Shown here piece by piece: positions 1-8,178 of a stretch of 26,047 bases of DNA. The notes beneath the pieces were generated by a model. That model worked only from the letters and a program-made list of their open reading frames with translations. It had not been told where the DNA came from and made no database searches. Origin of the DNA: Methylohalomonas sp034521715 (GTDB lineage: Bacteria; Pseudomonadota; Gammaproteobacteria; Methylohalomonadales; Methylohalomonadaceae); NCBI GenBank assembly GCA_034521715.1, contig JAXHLY010000011.1:1-26047 (forward strand). The letters are read 5' to 3'. Position numbers and translations under genes: made by a program. Every line of letters begins with the position of its first letter. Within the stretch, counting starts at the first letter, position 1.

Positions 1-298
1 ACCAGAAGATGGTAGCCGATGACGACCAGAACCAGTGCCAGCTTGACGTGCAGCCACAGGCCAACATTCATGCCGCAAGTATAGCCGAGCACCAGCCAGA
101 GCCCGAACAGTAGCGTCAGTATCCCGCCCGGCGTCATGATGCCGTAGAACAGCTTGCGCTCTGCATAGTCCTTGAAACGCTCGCCTCACCGAGCGCGTCT
201 TCCGCCATCGCGTGATACAGGAACAGCCGCGGTAGATAGAACAACCCGGCGAACCAAGTGACCATGAAGATGATGTGGAAAGCCTTTACCCAGAGCAT
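1..298 (-). CDS. hemJ: HemJ-type protoporphyrinogen IX oxidase (partial, frameshifted)
   Basis: Read from an ATG at 298 the protein begins LWVKAFHIIFMVTWFAG after the Met, followed by LFYLPRLFLYHAMAED and, in another frame, ERFKDYAERKLFYGIMTPGG. This is the conserved N-terminal half of the HemJ/UPF0093 (TIGR00701) family: a small inner-membrane protein that oxidises protoporphyrinogen IX to protoporphyrin IX in haem synthesis where HemG or HemY is absent. The early His in KAFHI is a conserved family residue. Two or three hydrophobic helices are visible before the window edge cuts the gene. The frame breaks near 180-185, where two extra bases (or one missing base) separate the two halves; I take this as a sequence error. 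The gene starts 14 bases after the TlpA-like stop, so it is probably the last gene of a minus-strand operon. Confidence 0.78.
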
Positions 299-312
299 GG
301 TGTTTGTATCGC

Positions 313-837
313 TCAGCCGGCCTGCGAGGTTTCCAGCATGCGCTTGATTTCCGCATGGACATGGTCATGGTCGAACTGGCCGATCTTGTTCATTACGATG
401 CGGCCATCGGGCGCGATCAGGAAGGTGGTCGGCGTCAGCACGTACGTCGCCGAAAGCCTTCGCCACCTTGCCGTCGATGTCCAGGGCGATGTTGTAGGGC
501 AGTTCGCGGCGTGGCTGAACTCGATGACCTGGTTCGGCGGGGTCGTACTCCATCGCCGACGCGATAGATGGTCAGGCCGCGTTCGTGAAAGGTTTCGTGC
601 AGATCGATCAGATGCGGCTGGCAATCCCTCCAGGCAGCCGGGACAGGTCGTCGCCCAGAAGGTGACCAGTACCGGCTGGCCGCGCAGATCATCGAGCGCG
701 ACCGTCTCACCTTGAATGGTTTTCAGGGTGGCGGCCGGTGCCTGGCCGAGACCGCGGCTGGCGCCAGCCACAGCGCGGTGGCGGCGAATGGTTACCAGTA
801 TGACGCCCAGCAGGGCGAAGCGGTCGCGTCGATTCAT
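313..837 (-). CDS. TlpA-family thioredoxin-like protein (frameshifted)
   Basis: The start (ATG at 837) and stop share one frame, but the middle passes through the other two frames. Repaired, it reads: a hydrophobic N-terminus (FALLGVILVTI), then VLVTFWATTCPGCLE with the CPGC redox site at about residues 65-70, PHLIDLHETFHERGLTI, MEYDP, PPNQVIEF, ELPYNIALDIDGKVAKAFGD, and LTPTTFLIAPDGRIV with the cis-Pro loop (TPTTFLI) of the thioredoxin fold. This is a TlpA/ResA-like periplasmic thiol-disulphide reductase of usual length, about 170 residues, anchored or secreted by its N-terminus. Its client is unknown; haem or cytochrome maturation is a common role in the family and would suit the c-type cytochromes in this window. 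The frame disruptions are each repaired by removing one or two bases. It lies 30 bases after the DUF4126 gene and 14 bases before hemJ. Confidence 0.8.
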   Translation of the reverse strand: MNRRDRFALLGVILVTIRRHRAVAGASRGLGQAPAATLKTIQGETVALDDLRGQPVLVTFWATTCPGCLEGLPAASDRSARNLSRTRPDHLSRRRWSTTPPNQVIEFSHAANCPTTSPWTSTARWRRLSATYVLTPTTFLIAPDGRIVMNKIGQFDHDHVHAEIKRMLETSQAG

Positions 838-871
838 GAATGATCGTCTGTCAGGAATGATCGTCTGTCAG
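838..871. repeat. Perfect 17-bp tandem duplication at a gene junction
   Basis: Positions 838-854 and 855-871 are identical 17-mers (GAATGATCGTCTGTCAG). The DUF4126 stop codon (868-870, minus strand) lies in the second copy, and the tlpA-like start codon lies immediately beyond the first copy. The duplication therefore sets the spacing between the two minus-strand genes. Confidence 0.9.
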
Positions 872-1535
872 GGGGAATTGTCGGCTGGTTCCGAGTTGCC
901 GTTGCCGGCGGGCGGCAGCGCCGGCGGCGGCGGCCGGAACAGGTTGCGCAGTTTAGCAAAGACCGTCGCCAGGCCGCGCCAGATTTTCGGCAACAGCCAG
1001 ATCATCAGACGACAAACACGACCAGGGCGGACGAGAAAAACGACCTGGGTGATACAACGGCCGCCCAGAGCCCGCCGATGACGACGGCGTCCTCGCCCAG
1101 CGAGGTGGCCCAGTTGCTGACCGGTTCCGGTGAAGTGTTGATCGAGTACGCGGCTGCCGGCCTTGGTGGCGTGGCTGCCGGCGGCGAGGCCGCCGCCGAG
1201 CAGAAAGGCCATGAGTTCGGCCGCCTGGCCGGTTTCGCCGACCGCCCCCATGGCCAGCACGGCGCCGGCGGGAATGCGAATGAACGCGGTGGATTCGTGT
1301 CCCAGCCGCTGTCGACACCGGCGTGCTCTGCTCGGCGAAGAACTCGACGCAGTACATCAGGCCGGCGGCGAACATGACCAGCGGATCGGTGACCACCTCC
1401 AGTCCCGGCGGCAGCACGACGTGGCCGCTGCCGCCCGCGAGCAGGCCGAGCATGAAAACCGTGGCATACAGGTTGATGCCGCTGGCCCAGGCAACGCCCA
1501 TGCTCAGGGCAACGATCTGGACGTGGATCTTCCAT
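868..1535 (-). CDS. DUF4126 family membrane protein (frameshifted)
   Basis: Pieces in three frames join into one DUF4126 protein: IVALSMGVAWASGINLYATV, PPGLEVVTDPLVMFAAGLMY, VEFFAEQ, GVDSGWDT, LAMGAVGETGQAAELMAFLL, GGGLAAGSHATKAGSRVL, INTSPEPVSNWATSLGEDAV, then a last hydrophobic helix and a Pro-rich tail ending PADNSP. DUF4126 proteins are multi-pass membrane proteins of about 200 residues with no assigned function. The start is ambiguous: ATG at 1535 gives MED in the wrong frame but would read into QIVALSMG after removing stray bases; an internal ATG at 1501 starts at MGVAWASG. I prefer 1535 because the conserved IVALSMG lies upstream of 1501. First gene of the unit with the TlpA-like protein and hemJ, and divergent from argC. 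Confidence 0.8.
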
Positions 1536-1894
1536 CGACGGCTCTCGGGCTAAGCAGTGGCTGTGCCTGTACAGTTTACCCGACGCCGCGCCGGTGGCGC
1601 ATCGGGCCCGGGTCGCCCGGTAATGCTGACAATCGATTCCATGGGATTTTTTCCCTGACGCAGCGGCGTCGTGACGCTAGTCTTAAAAACGTTTCGGATC
1701 CACCACAGTGTGGCGTGAGACACAAAAAACAATAAGAATATTAAGATTCATTATTCAAAAGCGGCTCCGGCCGCTTCTTCATTCGGCCGGTCTGCCGACT
1801 TGATCAATTCGCGTCCGCCACTTATCATGGGCGCTTTCATCCATCGGGGCCCGCTGTAACTTGGAGTCCTGGAACAGGCATTCCGGTTTCCACC
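1536..1894. other. Divergent intergenic region between DUF4126 gene and argC
   Basis: No gene seen. It holds the argC promoter (1800-1828) and an AT-rich patch near 1725-1757. A perfect 7-bp stem with a TCCG loop lies at 1759-1776 (AAGCGGC/GCCGCTT). The hairpin lies between divergent genes, so it does not terminate either of them; an operator or leader structure is possible. No ARG-box-like 18-mer was recognised by eye. Confidence 0.5.
1800..1828 (+). promoter_or_regulatory. Candidate sigma70 promoter for argC
   Basis: A -35 TTGATC at 1800-1805 and a -10 TATCAT at 1823-1828 are separated by exactly 17 bases. They match the consensus at 4/6 and 5/6 positions. The expected transcript start is near 1835, about 60 bases before the argC ATG. 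Confidence 0.55.
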
Positions 1895-2975
1895 ATGTCG
1901 CAACATTCCATTCGTGTTGGCGTCGTCGGCGCCAACGGCTATACCGGCATCGAGCTGCTGCGGTTGCTCGTCAACCACCCGCATGTCGAAATCCGGCAGG
2001 TGACCTCGCGCGCCGAGGCCGGCCGGCCGGTGAGCGCCAGCCTGCCGCAGTTGGCCGGCCGGCTGGATTACTGGGTTCAGCGAACCGGATGTCACATCGT
2101 TGGCCGAGTGCGAGCTGGTGTTTTTCACCACGCCGAACGCTACCGCCATGCACATGACGCCGGCGCTGCTCGAGGCCGGCTGCCGGGTCATCGACCTGCT
2201 CGGCGGATTTCCGTCTGCACGATGCCGCGGCTCTGGTCGGCACTGGTACGGCGAGGCGCACGCCTGTCCGGATCCGCTGGCCGAGGCCGTCTACGGTCTG
2301 CCGGAACTCAACCGCGAGGCCGTGCGCCAGGCGCGACTGGTGGCCAATCCCGGCTGTTATCCAACCGCCGTGACGCTGGCCCTTCTGCCCCTGCTGGAGG
2401 CGGCGGTTGTTGACCCGGCGCGGCTGATTGCCGACGCCAAGTCCGGCGTCAGCGGTGCCGGTCGCAAGGCCAACCTCGGCACCCAGTTCTGCGAGGCGGG
2501 CGAGAATTTCAAGGCTTACGGCGCGGCCGGTCACCGCCACCTGCCGGAGATCGTGCAGACGCTGACCGGCCGGCGGCCGGTAGCCAGCCGACGCTGACCT
2601 TCGTGCCCCACCTGGTGCCGACTGATCCGCGGTATCCACGCCACGATCGACGCCGTACTCAACGACGCGAGCGTCGATTTGCAGGCGCTGTACGTGCGTC
2701 AGCGACGGCCGGCGAGCCGCGTCGTCAGTGTCGAGGCCGCCGGCAGCCATCCGGAAAACGCGCGCGGTACGTGGCTCTCGAGCGTCACCGCCAGGACCCG
2801 GCCGCGCATCCGGCCGGCCGCGGCACACAGCGGCGACTGGCCGGGCGGTGGTACTGGCGGGTGATTGACAACCTGGTCAGGGGGGCCGCCGGTCAGGCGC
2901 TGCAGAACATGAACCTGATGTATGGCTGGCCGGGAACCGTGGGGCTCGACAGCCAGGTCGCGCTGATTCCGCTGA
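1895..2975 (+). CDS. argC: N-acetyl-gamma-glutamyl-phosphate reductase (frameshifted)
   Basis: ArgC reduces N-acetylglutamyl-phosphate to the semialdehyde in cytoplasmic arginine synthesis. From ATG 1895 the protein opens IRVGVVGANGYTGIELLRLL (NADP-binding glycine loop). It continues in other frames with SLAECELVFFTTPNATAMHM, the ADFRLHD loop, YGLPELNREAV, LVANPGCYPTAVTLALLPLL carrying the catalytic Cys of the NPGCYPT motif, DAKSGVSGAGRKA, PHLVP, and near the end GAAGQALQNMNLMYGWPGTV. At least six extra single bases split it, for example near 2071, 2206, 2230, 2239, 2588 and 2614. The long frame runs on to 3076, but family members end soon after a VALIP-like tail. Removing one C at 2972 gives TGA at 2973-2975, which I take as the true stop. 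First gene of a plus-strand series leading to erpA, as in Pseudomonas. Confidence 0.88.
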
Positions 2976-3077
2976 CGCCTTTCATGTCCAGGCGCACGGT
3001 CGCTGGTGCCGTCAGCGGAAAGTCGGCTAGGCTGGCGCCATGTTTATTGCCCGCACCGTGGTCGTTGCGCCGGTAGC

Positions 3078-3837
3078 ATGAAACGCCACACCATACGCCC
3101 GCATCAGCCGCTGCGTTATTTGCTGTTCGTTCTGGTCGTCAGTGCGCTGGTCGGAACGGGGGCCTGGGTTCTGGCCGAGAGCAGCCACCTGGCAGCTGAT
3201 CCCGGGAACAGATGGCGCAGAACCAGAATTACATAGTCGCCACTGCGCCAGACCAATCGCGAACTGGTCGAGGACAGATGAGGCGCTGCGGCGCAAACTG
3301 ACGATGCTGCAGACGGGCATGACCGTCGACAAGCACACCACGGCCGAACTCCAGGACGAAGATCCTGCGCCTGCAGGATGACATTTTCCGGCTCCGGCGC
3401 GAGTTGGAGTTCGACCGCGGCATTGTCTCTTCGAGCGAGGACGTGACCGGGCTGGCGGTGCAGGGATTGCAGTTGCTCGAGCCGCCGGCGAACCGCGGCA
3501 GTACCGCTTCCGGCTCGTGTTAACCCATGTTGCGAAAAGTGATAAGGTTGCCGAAGGTCAGGTCGAGATCGTGCTGGAAGGCAGCCGGGACGGTGGCGGA
3601 ACAGACCCTGAAATTGCAGGATGTCGTGCGCGACCAATCACTGGCGCTTGATTACCGGTTCAGGCACTTCAAACGCTTTGAAGGGTCGATCGAGCTGCCG
3701 CCCGCATTCAAGCCACGGCGAGTACGCGTGCGATTGTTACCCGAAGGTAACAGCCATGCGGAGGTGGAGAAGGTTTTCGACTGGTCGGACGTCGCCGGTC
3801 AGCGAGCGCGCCGCCAGACGATTCCGAGGAGGATTGA
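3078..3837 (+). CDS. DUF6776-like single-pass membrane protein (frameshifted)
   Basis: Starts at ATG 3078 with a basic N-terminus (KRHTIRPHQPLR) and one transmembrane helix (YLLFVLVVSALVGTGAWVL). A coiled-coil-like stretch follows in a second frame (RRKLTMLQTGMTVDKHTTAE, LRLQDDIFRLRRELEFDRGI), then a beta-rich C-terminal domain (LTHVAKSDKVAEGQVEIVLE, LPPAFKPRRVRVRLLPEG, AEVEKVFDWSD), with a stop reached after SEED at 3837. This layout, and the position just before a bactofilin gene, match the gammaproteobacterial family I know as DUF6776 (PA0663-like). The function is unknown; an inner-membrane partner of the bactofilin is a reasonable guess from the fixed gene order. Several single-base insertions break the frame. 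The stop is 3 bases before the bactofilin ATG, so the two are likely cotranscribed. Confidence 0.65.
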
Positions 3838-3840
3838 TAC

Positions 3841-4270
3841 ATGTTGGGTAAAGCGCAAGAAGCGGCGGGCAAAGCGTATCGATACGCTGGTCGGCCAGCA
3901 TTCCAGGGTGCTTGGTGACGTTCATTTCAAGGGCGGGCTGCATGTCGACTGGCAGCATCAAGCGGGAAATGCGCGGTGCCGAACCGGATGATGACAGCGC
4001 CATGCTGTCGCTGAGCGACCACGGCAGCGTCGAAGGTGAGGTGCGCGTGCCGTACGTGGTACTGAACGGCGTCGTGCAGGGCGATGTCTACGCCGGCGAG
4101 CACGTGGAACTCGCCGCCAACGCCCGCGTCACAGGCAAATGCGCACCCCAACCTGATCGAGATGGCCATCGGTGCCGAGGTCAACGGCAAGCTTGTACAC
4201 CACACCGAGCCGGCGGCGGAAGCGCAGCCCGATCAGGCGGAGCCGCTGGGCGAAGCGGCGCACCGAGTAG
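3841..4270 (+). CDS. Bactofilin (polymer-forming cytoskeletal protein, frameshifted)
   Basis: ATG at 3841 follows a strong GAGGAGG ribosome site. The repaired protein reads MLGKAQEAAGK, RIDTLVGQHSRVLGDVHFKG, GLHVDGSIKREMRG, SLSDHGSVEGEVRVPYVVLN, GVVQGDVYAGEHVELAANAR, VTGNAHPNLIEMAIGAEVNG, KLVHH and an acidic, Pro/Ala-rich tail. The regularly spaced Gly and Val in G-x-V/I-x-G patterns are the right-handed beta-helix repeats of bactofilins. These self-assemble into filaments without nucleotide and often recruit cell-wall enzymes. Insertions lie near 3873, 3946 and 4138. The C-terminal end is uncertain: one more extra base would give the TAG at 4268-4270, two would give TGA at 4316. An M23 peptidase and AnmK nearby fit a wall-linked role, which is inference. 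Confidence 0.8.
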
Positions 4271-4360
4271 CGCGATCATCACTTCGCGCCCAAATTCGTC
4301 GGTTTCTGGCCGGTGACCGTATTAGAATAAGGATTGAGTCGCAGACCGCGGGAATTAGCC

Positions 4361-4736
4361 ATGAGCGAAGTACAGGCAGCGATACAGGAACCCGTGCAGG
4401 ACGACAGCCCGCTGGTGTTTACCGAGGCGGCCGCCGAGAAAGTCCGCGAGAGCCGATCGCCGAGGAAAACAACGACGCGCTGATGCTGGCGCGTGTTCAT
4501 CAGCGGTGGCGGCTGTTCCGGCTTCCAGTACGGTTTTACCTTTGACGAGAACATTACCGAGGGCGATGCCGTGGTCGAGAAGGCCGGCGTCAAGCGGTCG
4601 ATCGATCCGATGAGCATCGCCGACCCGATGGGGTCAGAAATCGATTACACCGAGGGTCTGGAAGGCGCCCAGTTCGTCATCCGCAACCCGAACGCCAGCA
4701 CTACCTGCGGGTTGCGGTTCATCGTTTTCGGTCTGA
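4361..4736 (+). CDS. erpA: Iron-sulphur cluster carrier ErpA (frameshifted)
   Basis: ErpA is an A-type carrier that delivers Fe-S clusters to apoproteins, including isoprenoid-synthesis enzymes, and is often essential. From ATG 4361 it reads SPLVFTEAAAEKVRE, then IAEENNDALMLRVFISGGG after removing extra bases, CSGFQYGFTFDENITEGDAV, IDPMS, EGLEGAQFVIRNPNASTTC. Removing one G in the GGG near 4710 gives the family ending CGCGSSFSV and TGA at 4734-4736. The three cluster-binding cysteines (GGGCSGFQ and the C-terminal CGC) are all present in the repaired protein. The length of about 120 residues is usual. Placement after bactofilin matches Pseudomonas. An essential gene broken in three places argues for sequence error rather than decay. 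Confidence 0.9.
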
Positions 4737-4761
4737 AGTCCGAGCCGACACGCCGCGGTAG

Positions 4762-4784
4762 AAACCCGCTGCGCGCGGTGTTTT
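4762..4784 (+). terminator. Possible terminator after erpA
   Basis: An imperfect stem AAACCCGC (4762-4769) and GCGGTGTTT (4775-4783) with a TGCGC loop and one bulge is followed by a short T run ending at 4784. It begins 26 bases after the erpA stop. The T run is short, so termination is not certain. Confidence 0.4.
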
Positions 4785-4824
4785 CATCGGCGCATTCCGC
4801 GGCCTCCAGGAGCGGAGCGACAGC

Positions 4825-5437
4825 ATGCCCGCCGCCGACCACTACAACAATCTCGACGCCGCGTTTGCCCGCACCTGGCAGGAACTGGCCCTGGGCGGTA
4901 ACGCCTTGATTCGTCGCCACGGCTTTCGCGTCATCCAGCTGGCAACGACGGCGGCCGACGGCGCGCCCGGGGTGCGCAGCGTGGTTCTGCGGGCGGTGGC
5001 GGCGGCGACCGGGCAGTTGCAGTTTCATACCGATAGCCGCAGCCACAAGGTGACCGAGATCGCCGCACAGCCACGCGTCGCCCTGCACGCCGACGATGCC
5101 CGGCGTAAACTGCAGCTGCGTCTGCTCGGCAAGCCGCCAGCCGGCAACAGCGGGACGCCACTGCCGAGGCCGCCTGGGCGGCCAGCGCGGAGACGAGCCG
5201 CGTCTCGGCCATCGCATCCAGCCGGCGCCCGGCGCAGCGATCGCCGATCCGGTATGCCGTCGCGCATGCCGTGCCGCAGTCCACTGCGGACCCTGGCTCA
5301 CCGGAATTTCATGGTCGTCAGCGTCACCATCGACCTGGCTCGAATGGCTGTACCTGGCGGCCGCGGGCCATCGCGGTGCCCGCTGGCAGCGCAGCGCGGC
5401 CAGCGATGACTGGACCGGCCAGTGGCTTGCCCCCTGA
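4825..5437 (+). CDS. FMN-binding pyridoxamine 5'-phosphate oxidase-like protein (frameshifted)
   Basis: ATG 4825 follows AGGAG at 4808. The protein begins DHYNNLDAAFARTWQELALG, then FRVIQLATTAADGAPGVRSV, VLRAV, LQFHTDSRSHKVTEIAAQPR, VALHADDARRKLQLRLLG, all in one frame. The split-barrel FMN fold of the PNPOx superfamily is seen in RVIQLAT, RSVVLR, FHTDSRSHKV and RKLQLRLLG. The closest group I recall is the Alr4036-type PNPOx-like proteins rather than true PdxH. The rest lies in other frames: AAWAASAETSRV, YRIQPAPGAAIADP, AVPQST, NFMVVSVTIDL, EWLYLAAAGHRGARWQRSAA, DDWTGQWLAP, stop at 5437. The repaired length is about 200 residues. The substrate is unknown. It follows erpA but is not part of the Pseudomonas-like gene order. 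Confidence 0.72.
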
Positions 5438-5501
5438 GCGCGCTTTTCGCCCCTGCCATCCGCGAGCATGATGTCCGGTACATCGCAGGGAGGAGGACGA
5501 C

Positions 5502-6628
5502 ATGGAATTGACGACCGCGGCCATTCCCTTTCAAGCTGGTCCTGGGTGCGGTATTCGGCCTGCCGTCGCCGCTTCTGCTGGTGGTTGTGCAGGAGACGGG
5601 CAGTTCGCCGGCCGACCTGGCGCAGGCGTTTTGGCAGGATTCGCCGGCGACGGTGCGGCACTGACCGAATCGTCGCGCTGCTGCTGGCCGCGATCGCGGC
5701 CACCGGCTTCGCGCTGGTGTTTCAGCGCCGCGCCCGCGTGCGCGTGGACAGCGATCGCATCGCGTTTTGCTCGGGTCTGCCAGGCATTTTCCAGTATCTG
5801 GCGCCGGACTGGCAGTGCGACTACGCGGCCATCGAGTCCGTTGCCCTGCAGCCCGCCGGTCGCGGCAATTTCCTGGCGTTGGTGATTACGCCGCGACAGG
5901 GCCGAAAACGACAACTGCTGCCGCAGCAGTGGATCGAACCCGGCAGCCGTGGCAGTTCCGGGAACTGGTTACGGCTGAGCCGGGTCAAGCGCGAGGATGC
6001 CGAGCGCCTGCTGCGCGAAACACCGCTGTTGCGGCAGTTGCAGGCGCTGGGCGTGACGATCGACATCAGCATGCAGCAGCATTACCGCCCGGGTCTGGAT
6101 ACGTCCGCGCATTTCGATTTGACGACCAACCGCACGGCGCTCGGCTGCCTGCTTCTGATGGCCGTTCTGGGTCTGTATGCGCTGGTCGACGGCGTGCTGC
6201 TGACGGGCGACCGTTACGTGGCGACACCGCCCTATCTCTGGTTTGTGCTGGCGGCGCTGGCGGCCGCCGCGCTGACCGCAGTGTGGCTGCAGCGTGCCAC
6301 TGTGCCGCGGCTGGAAAGCGCGACTCTGGCGCTGCTGCTGGGCATCAGCGTGGCACTGGCGGCCTGGCCGGGGCTGCTGCGCATCAACGCCGTGACCGCG
6401 GCCGACGGTCCGGAAGATCAGATCTATACCCTGGCCGCGGACGGTGTCCTGCAGCCGGATGCCATCGGGCTGCCGGCGATGCAGCGACCGATCGATGCGG
6501 ATTTCTGGCGCGCGCAGCCGGTCGGCAGCCGCTGGCCGTTTGCCATGCGGCGCGGCCTGTTCGGCTTCTGGCAATACGACAGTCAGCCGCTGATCGAAGA
6601 TATCCGCCAGTATTACACGAACCAGTGA
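5502..6628 (+). CDS. Unrecognised multi-pass membrane protein (N-terminus frameshifted)
   Basis: I do not recognise this family. ATG 5502 has a strong GGAGGAGG ribosome site. After removing one T near 5531 the start reads MELTTAAIPFKLVLGAVFGL followed by LPSPLLLVVVQE (helix 1). After one more insertion near 5660, DRIVALLLAAIAATGFALVF (helix 2) leads into RRARVRVDSDRIAF and a soluble segment with YAAIESVALQPAGRGNFLAL, then YRPGLDTSAHFDLTTNRTAL, and two or three more helices (LLLMAVLGLYALVDGVLL, YLWFVLAALAAAALTAVWL, ATLALLLGISVALAAWPGLL). The C-terminal domain is soluble and ends QPLIEDIRQYYTNQ. The segment between helices 2 and 3 has the strand pattern of a small beta domain, possibly PH-like. 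From about 5690 onward it is error-free. It stands 64 bases after the PNPOx-like gene. Confidence 0.7.
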
Positions 6629-6695
6629 TTCGGACCGTCTGGCTGCAATGCCATGATCCCGCTTTCTGATGACCCAATGACCGGGCAAGATAACG

Positions 6696-7445
6696 ATGAG
6701 CCTGCATTTCGAAGAAATCGACTACCAACAGACGCGGCTGGGTGAACTCAGCCTGCGCCGGCGGCGCCTGCCGCAGACCGGCGAGCTGGACATCTACGAG
6801 GTCAAGCTCGGCGAGGAGTTCCTCATGTCGAGCCTGTTCACGGCGGCCGAGGAGGCGCTGGCGCGGCTCGGACTGGCGCCGCTGGCCGATCGCGCGCTCG
6901 ACGTGGTCGTCGGCGGACTGGGACTGGGCCATACCGCGGCGGCGGCCCTGGATGCCGCCCGCATCAATGAACTGCTGGTGATCGAGGGCCTGGATGCGGT
7001 TATCGACTGGCATGAACGCCACCTGCTGCCGCTGGGTGCGCGTCTCAGCGGCGAGCCGTGCTGCCGTTTCATCGCCGGCGATTTTTTCCAGCTGGCCGCG
7101 GCGGACGGTTTTGATCCGGATCAGCCCGATCGGCGTTTCGACGCGATCCTGCTGGATATCGATCACGCGCCCGGCGACCTGTTGAACGCCGCTCACGCTG
7201 ACTTCTACCAGCCAGCCGGTCTGCGTGCTCTGCGGCGTTACCTCCGGGCCGACGGCGTGTTCGCGCTGTGGTCGAACGAACCGCCGGACACGGCGTTCAC
7301 GCAGCGGCTGGAACAGGTGTTTGCTACGGTGCAGGCACACGTCGTCGAATTCGACAATCCGCTGCAGGACGGTCACTCGGCAAACACGATCTACGTTGCG
7401 CAGCAGCCACTGTCTGCCGGCGGCGACACCCTGCCACCACGCTGA
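6696..7445 (+). CDS. Spermidine synthase-like methyltransferase-fold protein
   Basis: An intact 249-residue frame. The N-terminus (SLHFEEIDYQQTRLGELSLR, then YEVKLGEEFLMSSLFTAAEE) is followed by a Rossmann-type nucleotide fold: DVVVGGLGLGHTAAAALDAA (glycine-rich loop), INELLVIEGLDAVIDWHERH (acidic residue after strand 2), CCRFIAGDFF and RFDAILLDIDHAPGDLLN (the LLDID strand). The C-terminal half has LRALRRYLRADGVFALWSNE. This places it with the spermidine synthase-like proteins of gammaproteobacteria that lack the N-terminal tetramerisation domain of true SpeE. The DIDH sequence replaces the usual D-x-x-D/P polyamine gate, so polyamine synthesis is not assured; methyl transfer or another aminopropyl transfer is possible. 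It ends 20 bases before the convergent lipoprotein gene, with no clear terminator between. Confidence 0.78.
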   Translation: MSLHFEEIDYQQTRLGELSLRRRRLPQTGELDIYEVKLGEEFLMSSLFTAAEEALARLGLAPLADRALDVVVGGLGLGHTAAAALDAARINELLVIEGLDAVIDWHERHLLPLGARLSGEPCCRFIAGDFFQLAAADGFDPDQPDRRFDAILLDIDHAPGDLLNAAHADFYQPAGLRALRRYLRADGVFALWSNEPPDTAFTQRLEQVFATVQAHVVEFDNPLQDGHSANTIYVAQQPLSAGGDTLPPR

Positions 7446-7465
7446 CGCCGTCCGGCGCAGCGCGC

Positions 7466-8166
7466 TCAGTCAATGCGCTCGAGTATGCGGGTCGCTTCGC
7501 CGGGGTTGAGTTCGCGGCTCTCGGCGTATTCGCGCCGTTCGCTCTTGATGAGGCCGACGCCGGGCGCGTACCAGCGGCGCAGCTCGACGTGGATGACTGA
7601 CTGCTCCTGCAGGCTGCCGTAATTGATCGTCTTGTGGCCGCTGGCTTCGATGCGGGCAACATCGGTGAATGTGCCGGCCGGTGTCCGGACCCGTTCAGTC
7701 AGACTTGTGCAACGGAACGTCGCGCCCAGTTCCTTGCGGAACCGGCGATCGTTGTTTTCCAGCGAGTGTTTGCGCCATTCCAGCAGATTCGTGGTAACCG
7801 GCGCCTGCCATTGGCTGTCCGTGGTCAGCGGCTGTGGCAGCAACAGGACCGGTTCGTCGTGCAGGACGGCGTTAGCCGGTCGTGCATAACCCACCTCGAA
7901 AATCCCCGCGGAACGACGCTGCAGCAGCCGCTGCGTGCCACTGGCGTTGTACTCGCGGTAGACCGTTTGCCCGTCCAGCTCGTCCGGTCCGGCGAAGCGG
8001 CTAAGCTGCTTGTGTTGCTGCGCCTCGCCGCTGCGGGTTTGCGTGTACGGTATAGGTGAGCGTGCGTCCACTATCCAGTGGCAGGTAGTTGTCGTCAGGC
8101 CGGTCACAGCCGGCGATTCCCGCGAACGCCGGCAATAGCAGTGAGCAAGTAGATGTGCGGGCGCAT
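7466..8166 (-). CDS. Lipoprotein of unknown function (N-terminus frameshifted)
   Basis: Reading from ATG 8166 with one extra base removed gives a short signal peptide ending LLLPAFAGIAGC, a lipobox whose Cys would be lipidated, then DRPDDNYLPLDSGRTLTYTV. A second frame carries the rest from about 8030: GEAQQHKQLSRFAGPDELDG, TVYREYNASGTQRLLQRRSA, then many short strands and PGVGLIKSERREYAESRELN near the end. No catalytic motif is evident. The strand-rich body resembles periplasmic proteins that bind a partner or envelope polymer. It starts 13 bases after the anmK stop, which suggests it is the last gene of the M23 peptidase-anmK operon. No homologue is present in the Pseudomonas order I recall. 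An envelope role linked to wall recycling is inference only. Confidence 0.68.
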
Positions 8167-8178
8167 CGGTTGCCAGAT

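Noticed and set aside
1759..1776. Perfect hairpin as a terminator
   Set aside because: It lies between divergent genes, so no transcript ends there, and the T run on the minus strand is short.
2976..3076. C-terminal extension of ArgC up to the stop at 3076
   Set aside because: The ArgC family ends soon after the VALIP segment; the extra residues are Arg/Ser-rich and look like an out-of-frame tail caused by one inserted base.
4645..5703. A 352-codon minus-strand open frame
   Set aside because: It runs antisense to erpA and the PNPOx-like gene and is low-complexity Arg/Ala/Pro sequence.
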